Assembly (NCBI GenBank): GCA_036362985.1
Contig: JAYGXS010000009.1
Location: forward strand, 14,085,303-14,149,302
Length of the DNA: 64,000 nucleotides
Origin: Ligula intestinalis
Taxonomy: Eukaryota > Platyhelminthes > Cestoda > Diphyllobothriidea > Diphyllobothriidae
Direction of reading: 5' to 3'
This document shows, in pieces, positions 34,685-45,129 of this stretch. Position 1 is the first letter of the stretch; the number at the start of each line of letters is the position of its first letter. The notes below the pieces were generated by a model. It made no database searches. It worked only from the letters and a program-made list of their open reading frames with translations, and had not been told where the DNA came from. Both the position numbers and the translations under genes were made by a program.

Positions 34685-35851
34685 ATCTCAAAAGCCAGTC
34701 AAGCCTTCGGTCGGCTCCAAGCCTCCGCATGGAATCGTCATGGTCTTCAACTGTCAACGAAATTGAAGATGTACAAGGCTGTTGTGCTGTCAGCACTCTT
34801 GTACGGAGCGGAGACTTGGACTGTCTATGCTAGCCAAGCGCGCAAACTGAACCATTTTCACATCAGCTGCCTACGCCGCATATTGAAGGTGAAGTGGCAG
34901 GAGAGGATTCCGGACACGGAAATCCTGGAGAGAACGGGAGTTCTCAGCATCCAGGCCATGCTCAAGCAGATACAACTGCGCTGGAGCGGACACGTGGTAC
35001 GTATGAATGATGAACGGCTACCCAAGCGACTGTTCTATGGCGATGTCGCCGTAGGTACTCGTTGCAAAGGAGGACAGAAGAGACGTTTCAAGGACACCCT
35101 GAAGAACTCCCTGAAGCGTCTCCAAATCAACACGCTGAACTGGGAGGAGCTTGCCCTGGACCGAACCGCGTGGCGAAGAGCGGTCAAAACGGGCGCCGCA
35201 ATCTACGAAGCTAGTCGGATCGACGCCGCCAAGGCAAACTGGATGGCACGCAAGTCTCACAATCCACGGACGCACGCTGCCACCACTCAAGCCCTTTTTA
35301 AACGTGTCCGCGTTGTCAACGCACCTTCCGTGCACGCATTGGCCTGGTCGGTCACCTCCGGAAGCCGTGCAACCCTCCTCTGACAGCATCCACATCGACT
35401 GCACCAAACACTCCGCCAGACCCTACTCCACCCTCCACCTCGACGGCAATCACCGACGCGAGAGATACCACGTTACCCTCGTCCACCGACTCCAACTCAG
35501 CCACAACTTCTTCCACTCCCTCCGATACATTACCGCCCGCACCAACTTCCACACCTAAACCCCCCACCAGCTCTGAGGGCCTGATATGTCCTCACTGCAA
35601 TCGTACATTCACCTCACGCATCGGTCTAATCGGCCACTTGCGAATCCATCGCACAGAGACTGGTGAACTTGTGCCTGGAGCACCAACACACAGACGAGAC
35701 CGCCGTCTTCACTGCCCACACTGCCCCTGATCATTCGCTCATCGCATAGGCCTACTAGGTCACATGCGCATTCACGACAGCGGCACTGACTGTGATGTCG
35801 GCACACCCAGCACCTCACACATCCCCACCACCAGCCTCAGCCACACTCACT
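34685..35851 (+). mobile_element. non-LTR retrotransposon tail: RT C-terminus followed by three C2H2 zinc fingers
   Basis: The frame from 34685 to 35383 reads '[20 protein letters not shown]', '[19 protein letters not shown]', '[10 protein letters not shown]' and '[13 protein letters not shown]', the C-terminal part of an endonuclease-RT polyprotein. A +1 shift near 35305 opens '[20 protein letters not shown]'. A Ser/Thr/Pro-rich linker and two further fingers follow: 'CPHCNRTFTSRIGLIGHLRIH' (from about 35587; 21 residues split here as CPHC..H...H, X2/X12/X3 spacing) and a second 'CPHCP' finger broken by a TGA at about 35728, ending 'GLLGHMRIH'. It is 5'-truncated, with one frameshift and one stop. 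The arrangement is one I associate with diphyllobothriidean tapeworms. Confidence 0.85.
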
Positions 35852-35859
35852 AGTCGCGT

Positions 35860-36650
35860 CGCGTCACGATTGCGTCGTCAAGTTTGTCGGGAACACAGGT
35901 GAGTGCCTCCTCCCTCAGGTAAGTGGAGGCCGTTCTTGCTGAATTTGTCGAACACTGTCTTGCCTTTTCTGCCCCATCATAGCTCCGGTCTAGAATTAAT
36001 AAGCTTGGTTTAGTGGCAGTATCGCTCCTCACAGGACATTTATGTTGTCACCCAACTTAGTGTCAGACTCCTGGCAATAGCCGTATTGGGCACCGTGTCC
36101 TTTACTGAGGTAATCTCCTTCTTTCCGTCCTCAACTGAGCCGCCAACTTAGCACTGGCATACTCGCATTAAGTGCAGCCGCTGGCTATTAAATCCCAGGC
36201 GAATAAGCACGCTGTCGGACGCCCCCGACAGCTCGCCTCTCATACGACGGCATGGGAAATCGGATAATCGATTTCAATGAGGTTACATCGATAGCTCGCG
36301 CCAGGGGATTATGAGACAGGGGGGGGAGGGCGGCTAAACATAGTGACTCATTGCACCCTCGTTCAGGGGGTAACACCTCCTGGACTGAATCGTACTGAAG
36401 TGCCCTTAGAGTGCATGCGCACTGAAAAGATTGACAACTTCACACCCCTCTACGTCGGCCGCATCAGTCAAATAAGCACAGGGCTTACTGACTCTATTTT
36501 TTTGCTTCTCTTTGCCGCACTTCTACCATACTGTATTTATATTACTCGCTTCATTACCGCACTCACACTCATTATAGCTGCGCCTAAAGTTCTGTCTTAA
36601 GCACAAACGACAGCCTCAGTAGTTACTGAAGATTCTCTGCTGCAAGGTAA
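35860..36650. other. intergenic, nothing recognised
   Basis: An 85-codon frame at 36343-36600 has a hydrophobic stretch but no family match. A G-run sits at 36320. No gene is called. Confidence 0.4.
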
Positions 36651-36659
36651 GCTGAAATT

Positions 36660-36900
36660 TTGCTGTCATTGTTCTTTTCTATACTTGATTTCCTCCCCTC
36701 TCTCTCGGCCTGTCTGCATTACCCCCCTCAACTTCTCCCCCTATCTCCCTCTCTCACTCTCTTCTTTCTATCGCTTTTCAACTTTTCCCCTTCGTCCTTT
36801 CCCCTCCTCCTTATTCCTCTTCTTCTTCTACTTCATCATCTTCTTCTTCTTCCTCCTCCTCCTCTTCTTCTTCTTCCTCTTCCTCTGCACGTCCACACTT
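36660..36900 (+). repeat. polypyrimidine (CT-rich) tract
   Basis: Almost pure C/T for about 200 bases, with (TTC)n and (TCC)n runs from about 36820 to 36888. The minus strand therefore has a poly-Glu frame that should not be taken as a protein. It ends just before the repeat copy at 36937. Confidence 0.85.
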
Positions 36901-36936
36901 GCAAAGTTCACCAGTTGCCTCTTGCTCTCCTTTCAG

Positions 36937-37825
36937 CCTCGCCCACGGACGCCAACCGACGACGGAGCATGGGTAGTGCCTTTCAGTCTTTGATTGACTG
37001 GTTACCCCTTTCAGGAGGGTGTTGGCCCAGGCTTCATGCAGGGCTGCTCTCACCCTTCTGAGATCCAATGGTCTGTATGCATATGCAATGCCAGCCTTCA
37101 GCTAACCACGGTCCCTGTGGCCTGGAAGGCGCTGGCACTTTCTCTCACTTCTGATTCCCTGTTGGTGACTGCGCTCGCGCCCCCACTGGGTTTCAGGCCT
37201 CACTGCGGGTGCCCGAAAAGCTAGGCGGTCACTATGCGGTGGGGGAGAGAGTGAGGTCGACCTCGGCGCGATTCTTCCCTCACTATAATAAATCTGAATG
37301 CGTCTGAATCTATCACGGTGCGCTAAAAGCCGTGGCTTGGAGGGTCTGCCAACTGACGGGAAAACTTGGGCCCCCAAGTAGCTGCTCCTTCTGTTCGCGT
37401 GTGTCTGTGTGTGCGTACGGAAGGAGAGGGAGGACTGAGAGTCAGGCTGCAATGGCTCCCTCTTAATGTGGCCTTTATGGCGCTCCCGCGCAGTCGGGAG
37501 CATACCTAGCGAGATGGCTGTGTCAAGTGTGCGCGTGCTGAGTGTTTATCGCGCCAGCCATCTACACCCTCCCTCATCCCCGGTCTTATTGACTTTGTCT
37601 TTACACCGGAAACGGAGGTGGGAGTGGCGAGCGAGTGGGTAGATTCTGCGCAAGTCTGCCTAAACTCCTGTTTTCCCTCGCGCCAGTTCTCCGCGTCGCT
37701 CCTGCTAGCTGTCGCTTGCGTATTGCTTGCCCAGCTCACGTCTTTGTCACTTGCGGCTTGCTTCAGCGTTTGCTGCGGCTTGTTGGAGCGCGTGGTGCCC
37801 ATCGTCGAAATCGACGGGGGAACTG

Positions 37826-37875
<50 letters not shown>

Positions 37876-37900
37876 CAACTTTAACGTCCTTCGCCGCTAC
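36937..37900 (+). repeat. hairpin/(GT)n repeat family, longest copy
   Basis: This is the most complete unit. It begins 'cctcgcccacggacgcc', includes the 'aagctaggcggtcactatg', 'ttaatgtggcc' and 'accggaaacggaggtggg' blocks, and ends in the CGTCGA-AA-TCGACG hairpin (37803-37816), 'gggggaactgtc', a (GT)n run of about 24 units (37829-37874) and 'gccaactttaacgtcct'. The last words also follow the GT run in the minus copy at 10683, so the microsatellite is inside the unit. A 33-bp 'tggcctttatggcgctcc' stretch (about 37469-37496) is absent from the copy at 33864. Confidence 0.85.
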
Positions 37901-38965
37901 AAGCGCAGGCAATTTATTGAGGGCATTGCTCACATACAGTGATCCCGTCCAATCACATAAAACTGACGTCCTAGGGAACCGTTTAGTAGTCTGCAAATAT
38001 TTTGGAATTCAACATTCTAGGAGCCCTCTTCTTATCACCTCTTCGTGCGCACGTCCTTGTTTTTCATATTTGCTTTTCGTCAGAATTTACGAGCCCAACA
38101 TAGTAAAAACTCAGCGTGTCAACCCTGCTCACATGTCTTGAAAAACAACATTTTCTAAGGTCAAGCGCATACGCCAACGTTTCTGCCAAACAATAGTTTC
38201 ATCCAGCACCCAGTGCCAAGGATCCAATCGCATGCGTGTTTTAGGTGCCAGTTCTCCCGGCAGTCGCTATTATTATTATTCTCATACAGTCCTCTCCCAA
38301 GGCGGCAGTTTGGATGCGTGTCTGCATCCATCATCCTGAATGCGAGACGTAAATTAATTTGACGCCTGTCCGCTCTAGTGTTGTCAATAGAAGCTGGAAA
38401 GTGTAGAGGGAGAAAACAATACTTGTGAAAGTAAGTGTTATAGCTTATTTAGTTCTGGCAGAAGGAAAGGACCGATTCTGATCGCACGAGTCTTTATTCA
38501 CGACAATACAAAGACAACGGAAACCTTAGCTTCTCCAATACAGCCTATTTATGAGGCTCTGGCCTTCTAGAATACTCCTGGCTTAATAGCATGCGACTGC
38601 TGTCCTGGCCTGCCACTGATCGATAGTTTGCCGCGCTGTGTGATTGGTCGTTACTAACGCCCTCTATTCGATAGTTTCTCAAGCTGCATTAACGGTCGTC
38701 GCGTGTAAACGGTGATCGATAATTCCTCACGCTGTGTGAGCGTTCGTAAGCGTTCGCCGTTTGCCTGTGCGCATGACTCCAGGCCGTGGGCTCTGAGTGC
38801 GTGGCCGCTGGCGTCCCTATAACAGTAAGTATTTAATATTTTCATACAAAATGGCTCCGTTCACTGAGACCAAGGGGTAAGGTAATAAAATACTCAAAAC
38901 AGTAGAGGTTTACACGAATCCCCATTCATTATGGAGACAGGTCTAACTTTAGCTGCCGGATTTTC
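37901..38965. other. intergenic, nothing recognised
   Basis: Contains an 'attattattatt' run at 38270. No gene or internal match was found. Confidence 0.4.
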
Positions 38966-38969
38966 GCTT

Positions 38970-40090
38970 ATTTAAACATAGGGATGGGAGTACACAGTGC
39001 TGATTTTCCGGTGTACGGCAAGACATATAGAATGGGAAGGCTTCGCAGTCTTTAGTTTAAAGTAAAGTGGATGAACAACCTCATCAAGACTGCGATCAGC
39101 AAATTGCTTGACCGTTTTAAAGTGTCGCTGTATCATAGTATCAGCTGAAAAACAGAAAAAACACTGGCTGCTCAAGAGAGCATTCGCATGATGTGTTTAA
39201 AAATCAAAATTTCTTTTTTTAAGCAAGGCTGCAAAAATAACTGGAAAACAGCCTAGAATGAGGTGAAGAATGCAGGCAGTTATAAATCGCCAAAGTGGGG
39301 CTTGAGGATTGTGCTATGAATGTAATCGAAGAATATGATCTACAAGTTTATTAACTTTAATGAAGAGGGTTTCAGTATGATGGGTAAATGAAAGATAAAA
39401 TGTCAGAGTATGACCGACATACCAGAAACGGTATACCTCCTTGGGCAGGATATCTTAGGATTTAGGACTGGAAGAGGGTCACAATCGGAAAACGCACTAG
39501 ACTGAATTCTGATTATAAAGTAGAGGCTTATTTGCTAACGACCATACTGAGACGTGATCTAGGCCATCTTTCAATACTTGGATATAAATCTGGGTTATGA
39601 CAGGATGACCAACAATCATATCATCAGCATATTTAAGGTACAAACATTCATTTTGGTGATCGTGGGTCGTCAGTTTGGAAGGCGAAGGTAGAGCAGGTGG
39701 ATTTTTGCCTATCGCACCGAATAAATTGAATGTAGGAACTCATATCGTCCCTAAGCCAAGAGAGTCTAGCAAGGATAGTCGCATGCAGACTTTTAATTCA
39801 GAAGATGGCACGGGATGATATAAAAGGCTGAGGAGTATTCAAGAGATGCACTTGCGTAGGCACGGCAAACCTTATTTAAATCTCTTAGTTCATGAAGGAC
39901 TACCAGAGCAACAGCGTCTAGTGTACTCTGACTAGTCTTATATTCAACTTGCAGGGGATCGGACAAATCGGAGGAGAACGGTGTGATTGTGTCTAAGGTA
40001 TATCGTTCTGTTAGTTTCAGTAGTGCGGAAGTGCGGGAAATTGAACTAAAGGAAGGAAGTGTTCGGAGAATAGCTTGACCAAATGCTAGC
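38970..40090 (-). mobile_element. degenerate L2/CR1-like reverse transcriptase
   Basis: The minus strand reads 'SDPLQVEYKTSQSTLDAVAL', 'ASLEYSSAFYIIPCHLL' (RT motif A region, about 39800-39990), and further along 'LKYADDMIVGH' with the Y-A-D-D catalytic box (about 39606-39645). A C-terminal part follows ('FWYVGHTLTF', 'RSLDEVVHPLYFKLKTA', about 38990-39430). Many stops and frame changes are present, so it is inactive. 'YSSAF' and 'STLDAV' are typical of the L2/CR1 side of the non-LTR tree; the exact clade is not settled. Confidence 0.75.
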
Positions 40091-40760
40091 AACCTTGCAG
40101 GCTCTCCAAAAGCCTGCCGCCGACTGCCACAATGATTCCTTTGTCAACAGAGGACTGCCAGCAAGGTCATCTGCCTTCGCTGTGGTTACGCCCATGTGTG
40201 ATGACTGTCCGAACGCAATGAAATTAAACTTGACGCCCGCACGCGTGTCAAGGCGCGTGCCCAAAAGTTCGCAGTCCCTCAAAGGCCTACTGGTCGCGTG
40301 AGCTTATCCAAATGCGGCCAATGATGCAACATGCGAACGCGCACGACAACCACTTATAAGCCACTGTCAGCTCTCAGACAGTGAGTTTCAACATGGACTG
40401 TGAAGACACCACTAGTTTGCTCCCCATTGCCCGGCCTAGTTCTGAAGGGCAGACATTCAGCGCGCTGGAGATCAAACAGCGGCAACTACCATCTGAGAAA
40501 GCAACTCCGGGTTCGGTACATAATAAACCCTACTCCGGGTGGAGTCCAAAGTTATGCACTTCATAGTATGTTCTTCCTTAGGCATCCCAACCGACGTAAC
40601 TAGACGGTGACAGCATAGTCTGTTACCGTTATAACACGCTCCACCCAAAGGAGCATTAACCCAGGAAGGATGAATATTCTTGTATCCTAACCCCAGTAAA
40701 AGCCCTAGCATCAATCTAAACCGTGGCCCTATCGCAGGTGTATAAGTAAGCTAAACCCTG
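40091..40760. other. intergenic, nothing recognised
   Basis: Open frames of 60-80 codons on both strands without domains. Confidence 0.4.
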
Positions 40761-40764
40761 GCAA

Positions 40765-40970
40765 TTTCGATCAGCAGGCCCGGTTCCTCAGGATGAGAGA
40801 AGTTGTGGAAGGCCACAGTGGAGGGAAGGGTTTATTTGCACAAAAGGATTGGAGAAAAAGTAAGAGGATTTCGACAGTTGATTGGTCAGATTAATTGAAC
40901 AGAAGGATGGACTTAGATAGCCACTGCATGCTAACCGGTTGGCAGCGGTGAACCTAAGCACATGCTTGCC
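40765..40970 (+). repeat. 200-bp dispersed repeat family, + copy 3
   Basis: Landmarks are 'cggttcctcaggatgagaga', 'agtggagggaagggtttatt' and 'cacaaaaggattgg'. See 24060-24345. Confidence 0.65.
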
Positions 40971-41529
40971 TACGCAGAGTGAGTAACCACACACGTATTC
41001 ACGCAACTACCTGTACCTATTATGCATTTTTCTGTTATCAGTTTTTGCGTGAAGTCTGCTTGGTTTTACTTATGACCGACCATAATTCAGGAACCCAGTG
41101 TCACTACGCTTCTGCCATTTAAACAAAAATGGAAACCGATCTAGGTGAATGATGTGGTTGTTGCCACTTGTAAGAAAAAACCACAGACGCAAAAAATCCA
41201 AATTCAATCTTCACGCACGACATTTAACCGAAAGACCCGTTCCTAGGCGTGGTTATATGCCACAGATATGATTACTCATTAACCACTTCTGCTGATCGTA
41301 ACGTTAAAACCTTCCATTGTAGCTCCTTTCTGTGGGCTTATCATGGAAACCAGACTGGCATGAACCATAGGTGGAAAAGTGAACACCATTTAAGTAGCCA
41401 GTTGTTTATGGGCATAAATTTTGTCGATATTTGAAAAGATGTGCTATCGTGTGTGGCGTGCAGTCGGGTTAAGCAACTGCCTAGGAGCTGCTTCGCGAGA
41501 CGGGCTATCCTGATGTATACCCTGCAGAG

Positions 41530-41745
41530 GATATGGTAACGAAGCAGGTCAAATGCACCACACTCAGGGTGGAGAAGGAACTCTTTTTCTCAAAGTCTCC
41601 TATTCAAGCAGATGCGACAAGTCAACCCCTAAAGAGACGCATTGACAAAGCCCTGTCACGAATCTTCCCAGCAGCAAGAGTTCGGGTATTATTCTCTCTA
41701 CCAACCCGGCCTTACCTTAGGAAGGCAAGGATAGGTTAACAGTTC
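41530..41745 (+). mobile_element. Penelope-like element fragment (RT-to-endonuclease linker)
   Basis: The frame reads 'QPLKRRIDKALSRIFPAARV' and 'VLFSLPTRPYL' before a stop. An 'L....FPAA...VLFST.P.L' segment lies between the RT and the GIY-YIG nuclease in Penelope-like proteins. No nuclease follows. The call rests on this one segment. Confidence 0.45.
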
Positions 41746-41796
41746 AGGCAGCCTCTTTGTGCATTTTGTAAACATAATGCTTCATAGGTAGATAAT

Positions 41797-42390
41797 GTAC
41801 AGTACGGCCTAAAATTCGTGTAACATGCCGATATTTCCGAAATATAGATACACTGTCGCTAATCGGCACTGAGCAAGATTGTAATACTGATTATCGTGGA
41901 GTCTATTCTGAAGTCATTTCAGTTACGATAGGACGCCGGCTTTTTAACGAGTTTCGTTCTGACCGCTAACAAAATGCATATGCTGTAGTAAGTAGCTTCT
42001 GAGGGAGTATGCATTTTGATTACTGATTTTACTGCCTTTATAAATTAGATTGTATATTCGGTTTTAAAAAAGCTTCTAATTTGCCGAATAATTTTTAAAC
42101 CTACTGAATGCAATGCTTGAATTCAAGGTTTTCAAACTGTGCGCTGTGTACATCTTGTTGAAGTAAAATTACGTTTTTGCCTACTGTTTGAGGAAGACGT
42201 CACATAGTTCTCTTAAATCATTGCAACAGATGTGAAACATGCTGTATACATTATAGGCAGCATTACTAAATTGATGGATACGATGTATTATGAATGAACA
42301 CCTCACAATCATAAAAAACCTCATAACAGGAAATATTTTAAATGCCGAAAGATACCATTTCTTTACGTATCAAAACTTATCGAAAGCTTA
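41797..42390 (+). repeat. 0.6-kb tandem repeat, unit 1
   Basis: The unit reads 'gaagtcatttcagt.acga', 'aacgag.ttcgttctgacc', 'gccgaataattttt', 'gtgtacatc', 'cacatagttctc', 'atgaatgaacacctcaca' and 'cttacatacagtag'. Unit 2 follows directly. AT-rich, no coding domain. Confidence 0.85.
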
Positions 42391-43090
42391 CATACAGTAG
42401 TCGCCGAAAATCACGCAACATGCTGACATATATGAGAGATTTATACGTTTTCGCTGATCGGCATCGATTCATTTTGTGATACTGATTAACGTGTAGTCTA
42501 TACTGAAGTCATTTCAGTCACGATGGGATGCGTGCTATTAAACGAGCTTCGTTCTGACCACAAACAAAACGTATCTATTGTAAAAACTGGCTTCTTAAGC
42601 AGCATGCATTTTTGTCATTTATTTTGACTGCCTTTTTAAATTCAAAAATCTTTCATTGAATAAATGCACGAAAAGATTTTTAGTGTACTCCTTTAACAGG
42701 AAATTACGCCTTCTTTAAATTTTTTACTCAAAGAAATGGTATCTTGTGGTTTTAAAAAAGTTCCTCAACTGCCGAATAATTTTCTAACATACTGATTGTT
42801 ACATTCGCATTCAAGGTTTCAAAACTGCGCACTGTGTACATCCTGTTTAAGGAAAGCTGCGTTCTCGCCTACAGTTTCAGGAATATCTCACATAGTTCTC
42901 ATTATATGATGCAATAGATATTGAGCATGCTTTATACAGTAAAGGCAGCATTCTCAATTTGACGGATACGATGTCTATGAATGAACACCTCACAGTCGTA
43001 AAAAAACTCATAATAGGAAACATTTTTTTAAAAACCAAAAGATGCCATTTCTTTACATGCGAAAACTCATCGGAAGCTTACGTATGTTCA
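42391..43090 (+). repeat. 0.6-kb tandem repeat, unit 2 (with about 110 bp extra)
   Basis: It repeats unit 1 in order but carries extra sequence at about 42650-42755, including 'aattacgccttctttaaa'. The same extra segment is present in the related copy at 51640-52325, so unit 2 is probably the fuller version and unit 1 has a deletion. Confidence 0.85.
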
Positions 43091-43204
43091 CCACCTGCTC
43101 TTCTGAATTTTCGCAGCTCTAACCAACTGTGCCACTGTGGGACTCACTCTGCTCACACAGTCGAAGCGTCACTACCGGAACATGCACTGGCTGCCCAAGC
43201 CCGT

Positions 43205-43425
43205 CTGTTTAGCCTGTAAGGCCAACTCACAAGGACTCCACTGCGGTGACTGTCCTCAGGGCAAGGCTTCGGGACAAGCCGACCTAGGGGGTAGACGGGC
43301 TCCCCGACAGTCCTCTTATTCCTACCTATTCTTCATTCCTGCTGTAGAGAATATACTGTTCCCACCATTCGGGCCTCCGATGACTTCTCCTAGGGAACCT
43401 TGCCGGAAGATGACAGTTGCTGTGG
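43205..43425 (-). repeat. 200-bp dispersed repeat family, - copy 1
   Basis: Reverse orientation of the family at 24060. On the plus strand it reads 'tgcggtgactgtcctc', 'ttcttcattcctgctgtaga', 'ctagggaacc'. Close to 44905-45125. Confidence 0.75.
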
Positions 43426-43429
43426 TTTA

Positions 43430-44130
43430 ACTTACTTAACCCCCCGCGATATTGCTGACTTTCCGACGTGTCTCCGCGATAATGGTTATTGTCCAACGTG
43501 ATCAGTTCCTGGATTTTCCGATGTGGCTGAGTTCACTTGGCATAAAACCTCTCTCGACTTCCACTAATTTTTTCCCGATGTCATCTTATGTGGCCACGAT
43601 ATGGAGAATTTCTTAACCGACAGCCTGTGTTGTAGCGAGATGCAGATTATGAAACACTCTGAGCCCATCCAGTACAGTCCATGGTTCCTTCCAATCAAGC
43701 AGAGAAGTCCCTCCATGAGTGCTAGTACGCAGATTTTCTTTCAAACCACTGGTCCTACTTTAACTACCACCGGTACGTTTTAATTCAACTCATACTGACA
43801 CGGTAAACTGAGCTGCTTTTGACGTTTGAATGAAGCACCGGCTTCTCTCCAGCCGTCCCAGCAACCTCACACATTTCTGCCAGCATAGGCCGCCCACGCT
43901 GTCTGCAACTCTACCTTAGTACTTAACTGCTTTCCTAAATTTAACTTTTTTTACTTCCTTCAGACGCTTTCGTCATCCAAACTTCAGTCTGGGATGGGAG
44001 CACTTGTGCTGACCCATTATGCGCATGCGGTCATCGCGCGAAAAGTTCAGCGCCATCAACGAGTGCACAAGCACCAGGCTGCCTACGCCCGTTTGTCTAG
44101 CCAATCAGACTTCAAGGCGCACTCGGCAAA
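43430..44130. other. intergenic, nothing recognised
   Basis: Short frames only. At 44097-44119 lies a 22-bp word repeated at 44896-44919; see findings. Confidence 0.4.
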
Positions 44131-44842
44131 TCGATAAGACCCCATCGGGTCATTATATTATATGACTGACTAACTTTATGACGGAGCATCGAAACTGAAT
44201 CAGCCCAGGCGTTCCGCTACTGGGCAAAAAGTTAATCGTAATTTAAATTAACACCAACTAACAGAATTCCTTTATATTGCGCTGTACTTCTAAACATGCT
44301 GACCGCTCAGCACTTTATCATCCTTTTAATTGACCAATTCAAAAAAAAGCGACAAGCTCGGTCTAAATAAAGGTAACTTTATTGGCAGATATCTAGGAAC
44401 ATGCTCTTCAGTCGCCGAACTTCCCAGCTCAGCTTTCGACTATGTAGCATCGACGCTACTTTATTTTCTAAACAACCCTTCCTTAGGTTTCATCGCTCAG
44501 TTATAATTAATATGTGTAGCAATATACTCATAGGTCCTCGCTTAACGTTGGTCTTATTCAACTGTGCTTTCCGACCCAAAATAGCCGAGTTTAACCATAT
44601 TTATAGTGAAGTCAAACGAGACAGAATTAACGAAGAGTGTTTTTAGTAAGGCAAGAGAAAAAAATATGAGGTCTTGTCTAGGGTTTGCTATATTTCTGTC
44701 CTCGAATTTTATTGACGTCTATTATTCAGCTACTTCACTTCTATTTGATCGATTTCAAGATTTTCAACCTTGACTTTGCATACTCTGGATTAGTAGAAGC
44801 TTTCTTTTCAGTTTCCTAAAGCCTTTTTCCTGTGATTCCCCA
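44131..44842. repeat. 0.7-kb direct repeat, copy A
   Basis: Nearly identical to 49075-49782 throughout. Landmarks are 'atatgac.gactaactt', 'agcccagg.gttccgctact', 'gaacatgctcttcagtcgcc', 'tcataggtcctcgcttaacg' and 'catatttatagtgaagtcaa'. The two copies lie 4.2 kb apart in the same orientation. An 81-codon frame inside has no domain. It could be an LTR-like or other non-coding mobile unit, but TG...CA ends, primer-binding site and internal pol are not seen. Confidence 0.85.
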
Positions 44843-44856
44843 GTAGCACGTGCAGA

Positions 44857-44898
44857 TCAAGTGGAAAAAAATCTGGTATAAATCCGGCATATGTATCC
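44857..44898 (+). repeat. terminal sequence related to the inverted-repeat element at 51073
   Basis: 'tcaagtgg', 'aaatctggtataaatccggc' and 'atatgtatcc' match the left end at 51073-51115 and, reversed, the right end at 51446-51493. Here only one end is present, directly after repeat copy A. Confidence 0.6.
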
Positions 44899-44904
44899 AA
44901 TCAG

Positions 44905-45125
44905 ACTTCAAGGCACACTCACAAGGATGCAACTGCGGTGACTGTCCTCACGCCAGAACTTCGAAACAAGCCACCCTGTGGGATGGATGGGCGCCTCGAC
45001 AGTTCACTTGCTCCTACGTGTTCTTCATTCCTTCTGTACAGAATATGAGTTTCCTACCACTCTGGCCTGCCTTGACTCCTCCAGAAGAACCGTGCCTGAA
45101 GATCGCAGTTAGCAGGGTTGGGCTT
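44905..45125 (-). repeat. 200-bp dispersed repeat family, - copy 2
   Basis: On the plus strand it reads 'caactgcggtgactgtcctc', 'cgcctcgacagttc', 'ttcttcattccttctgtaca', 'gaaccgtgcc'. Closest to 43205-43425. A 147-codon frame spans it but is only a passage through the repeat. Confidence 0.75.
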
Positions 45126-45129
45126 ACTT

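Noticed and set aside
36811..37068. Glu-rich protein on the minus strand
   Set aside because: It is only the reverse reading of a CT-rich low-complexity tract and the adjacent repeat.
37618..38141. Cys/Val-repeat proteins
   Set aside because: They are translations of the (GT)n microsatellite inside a non-coding repeat.
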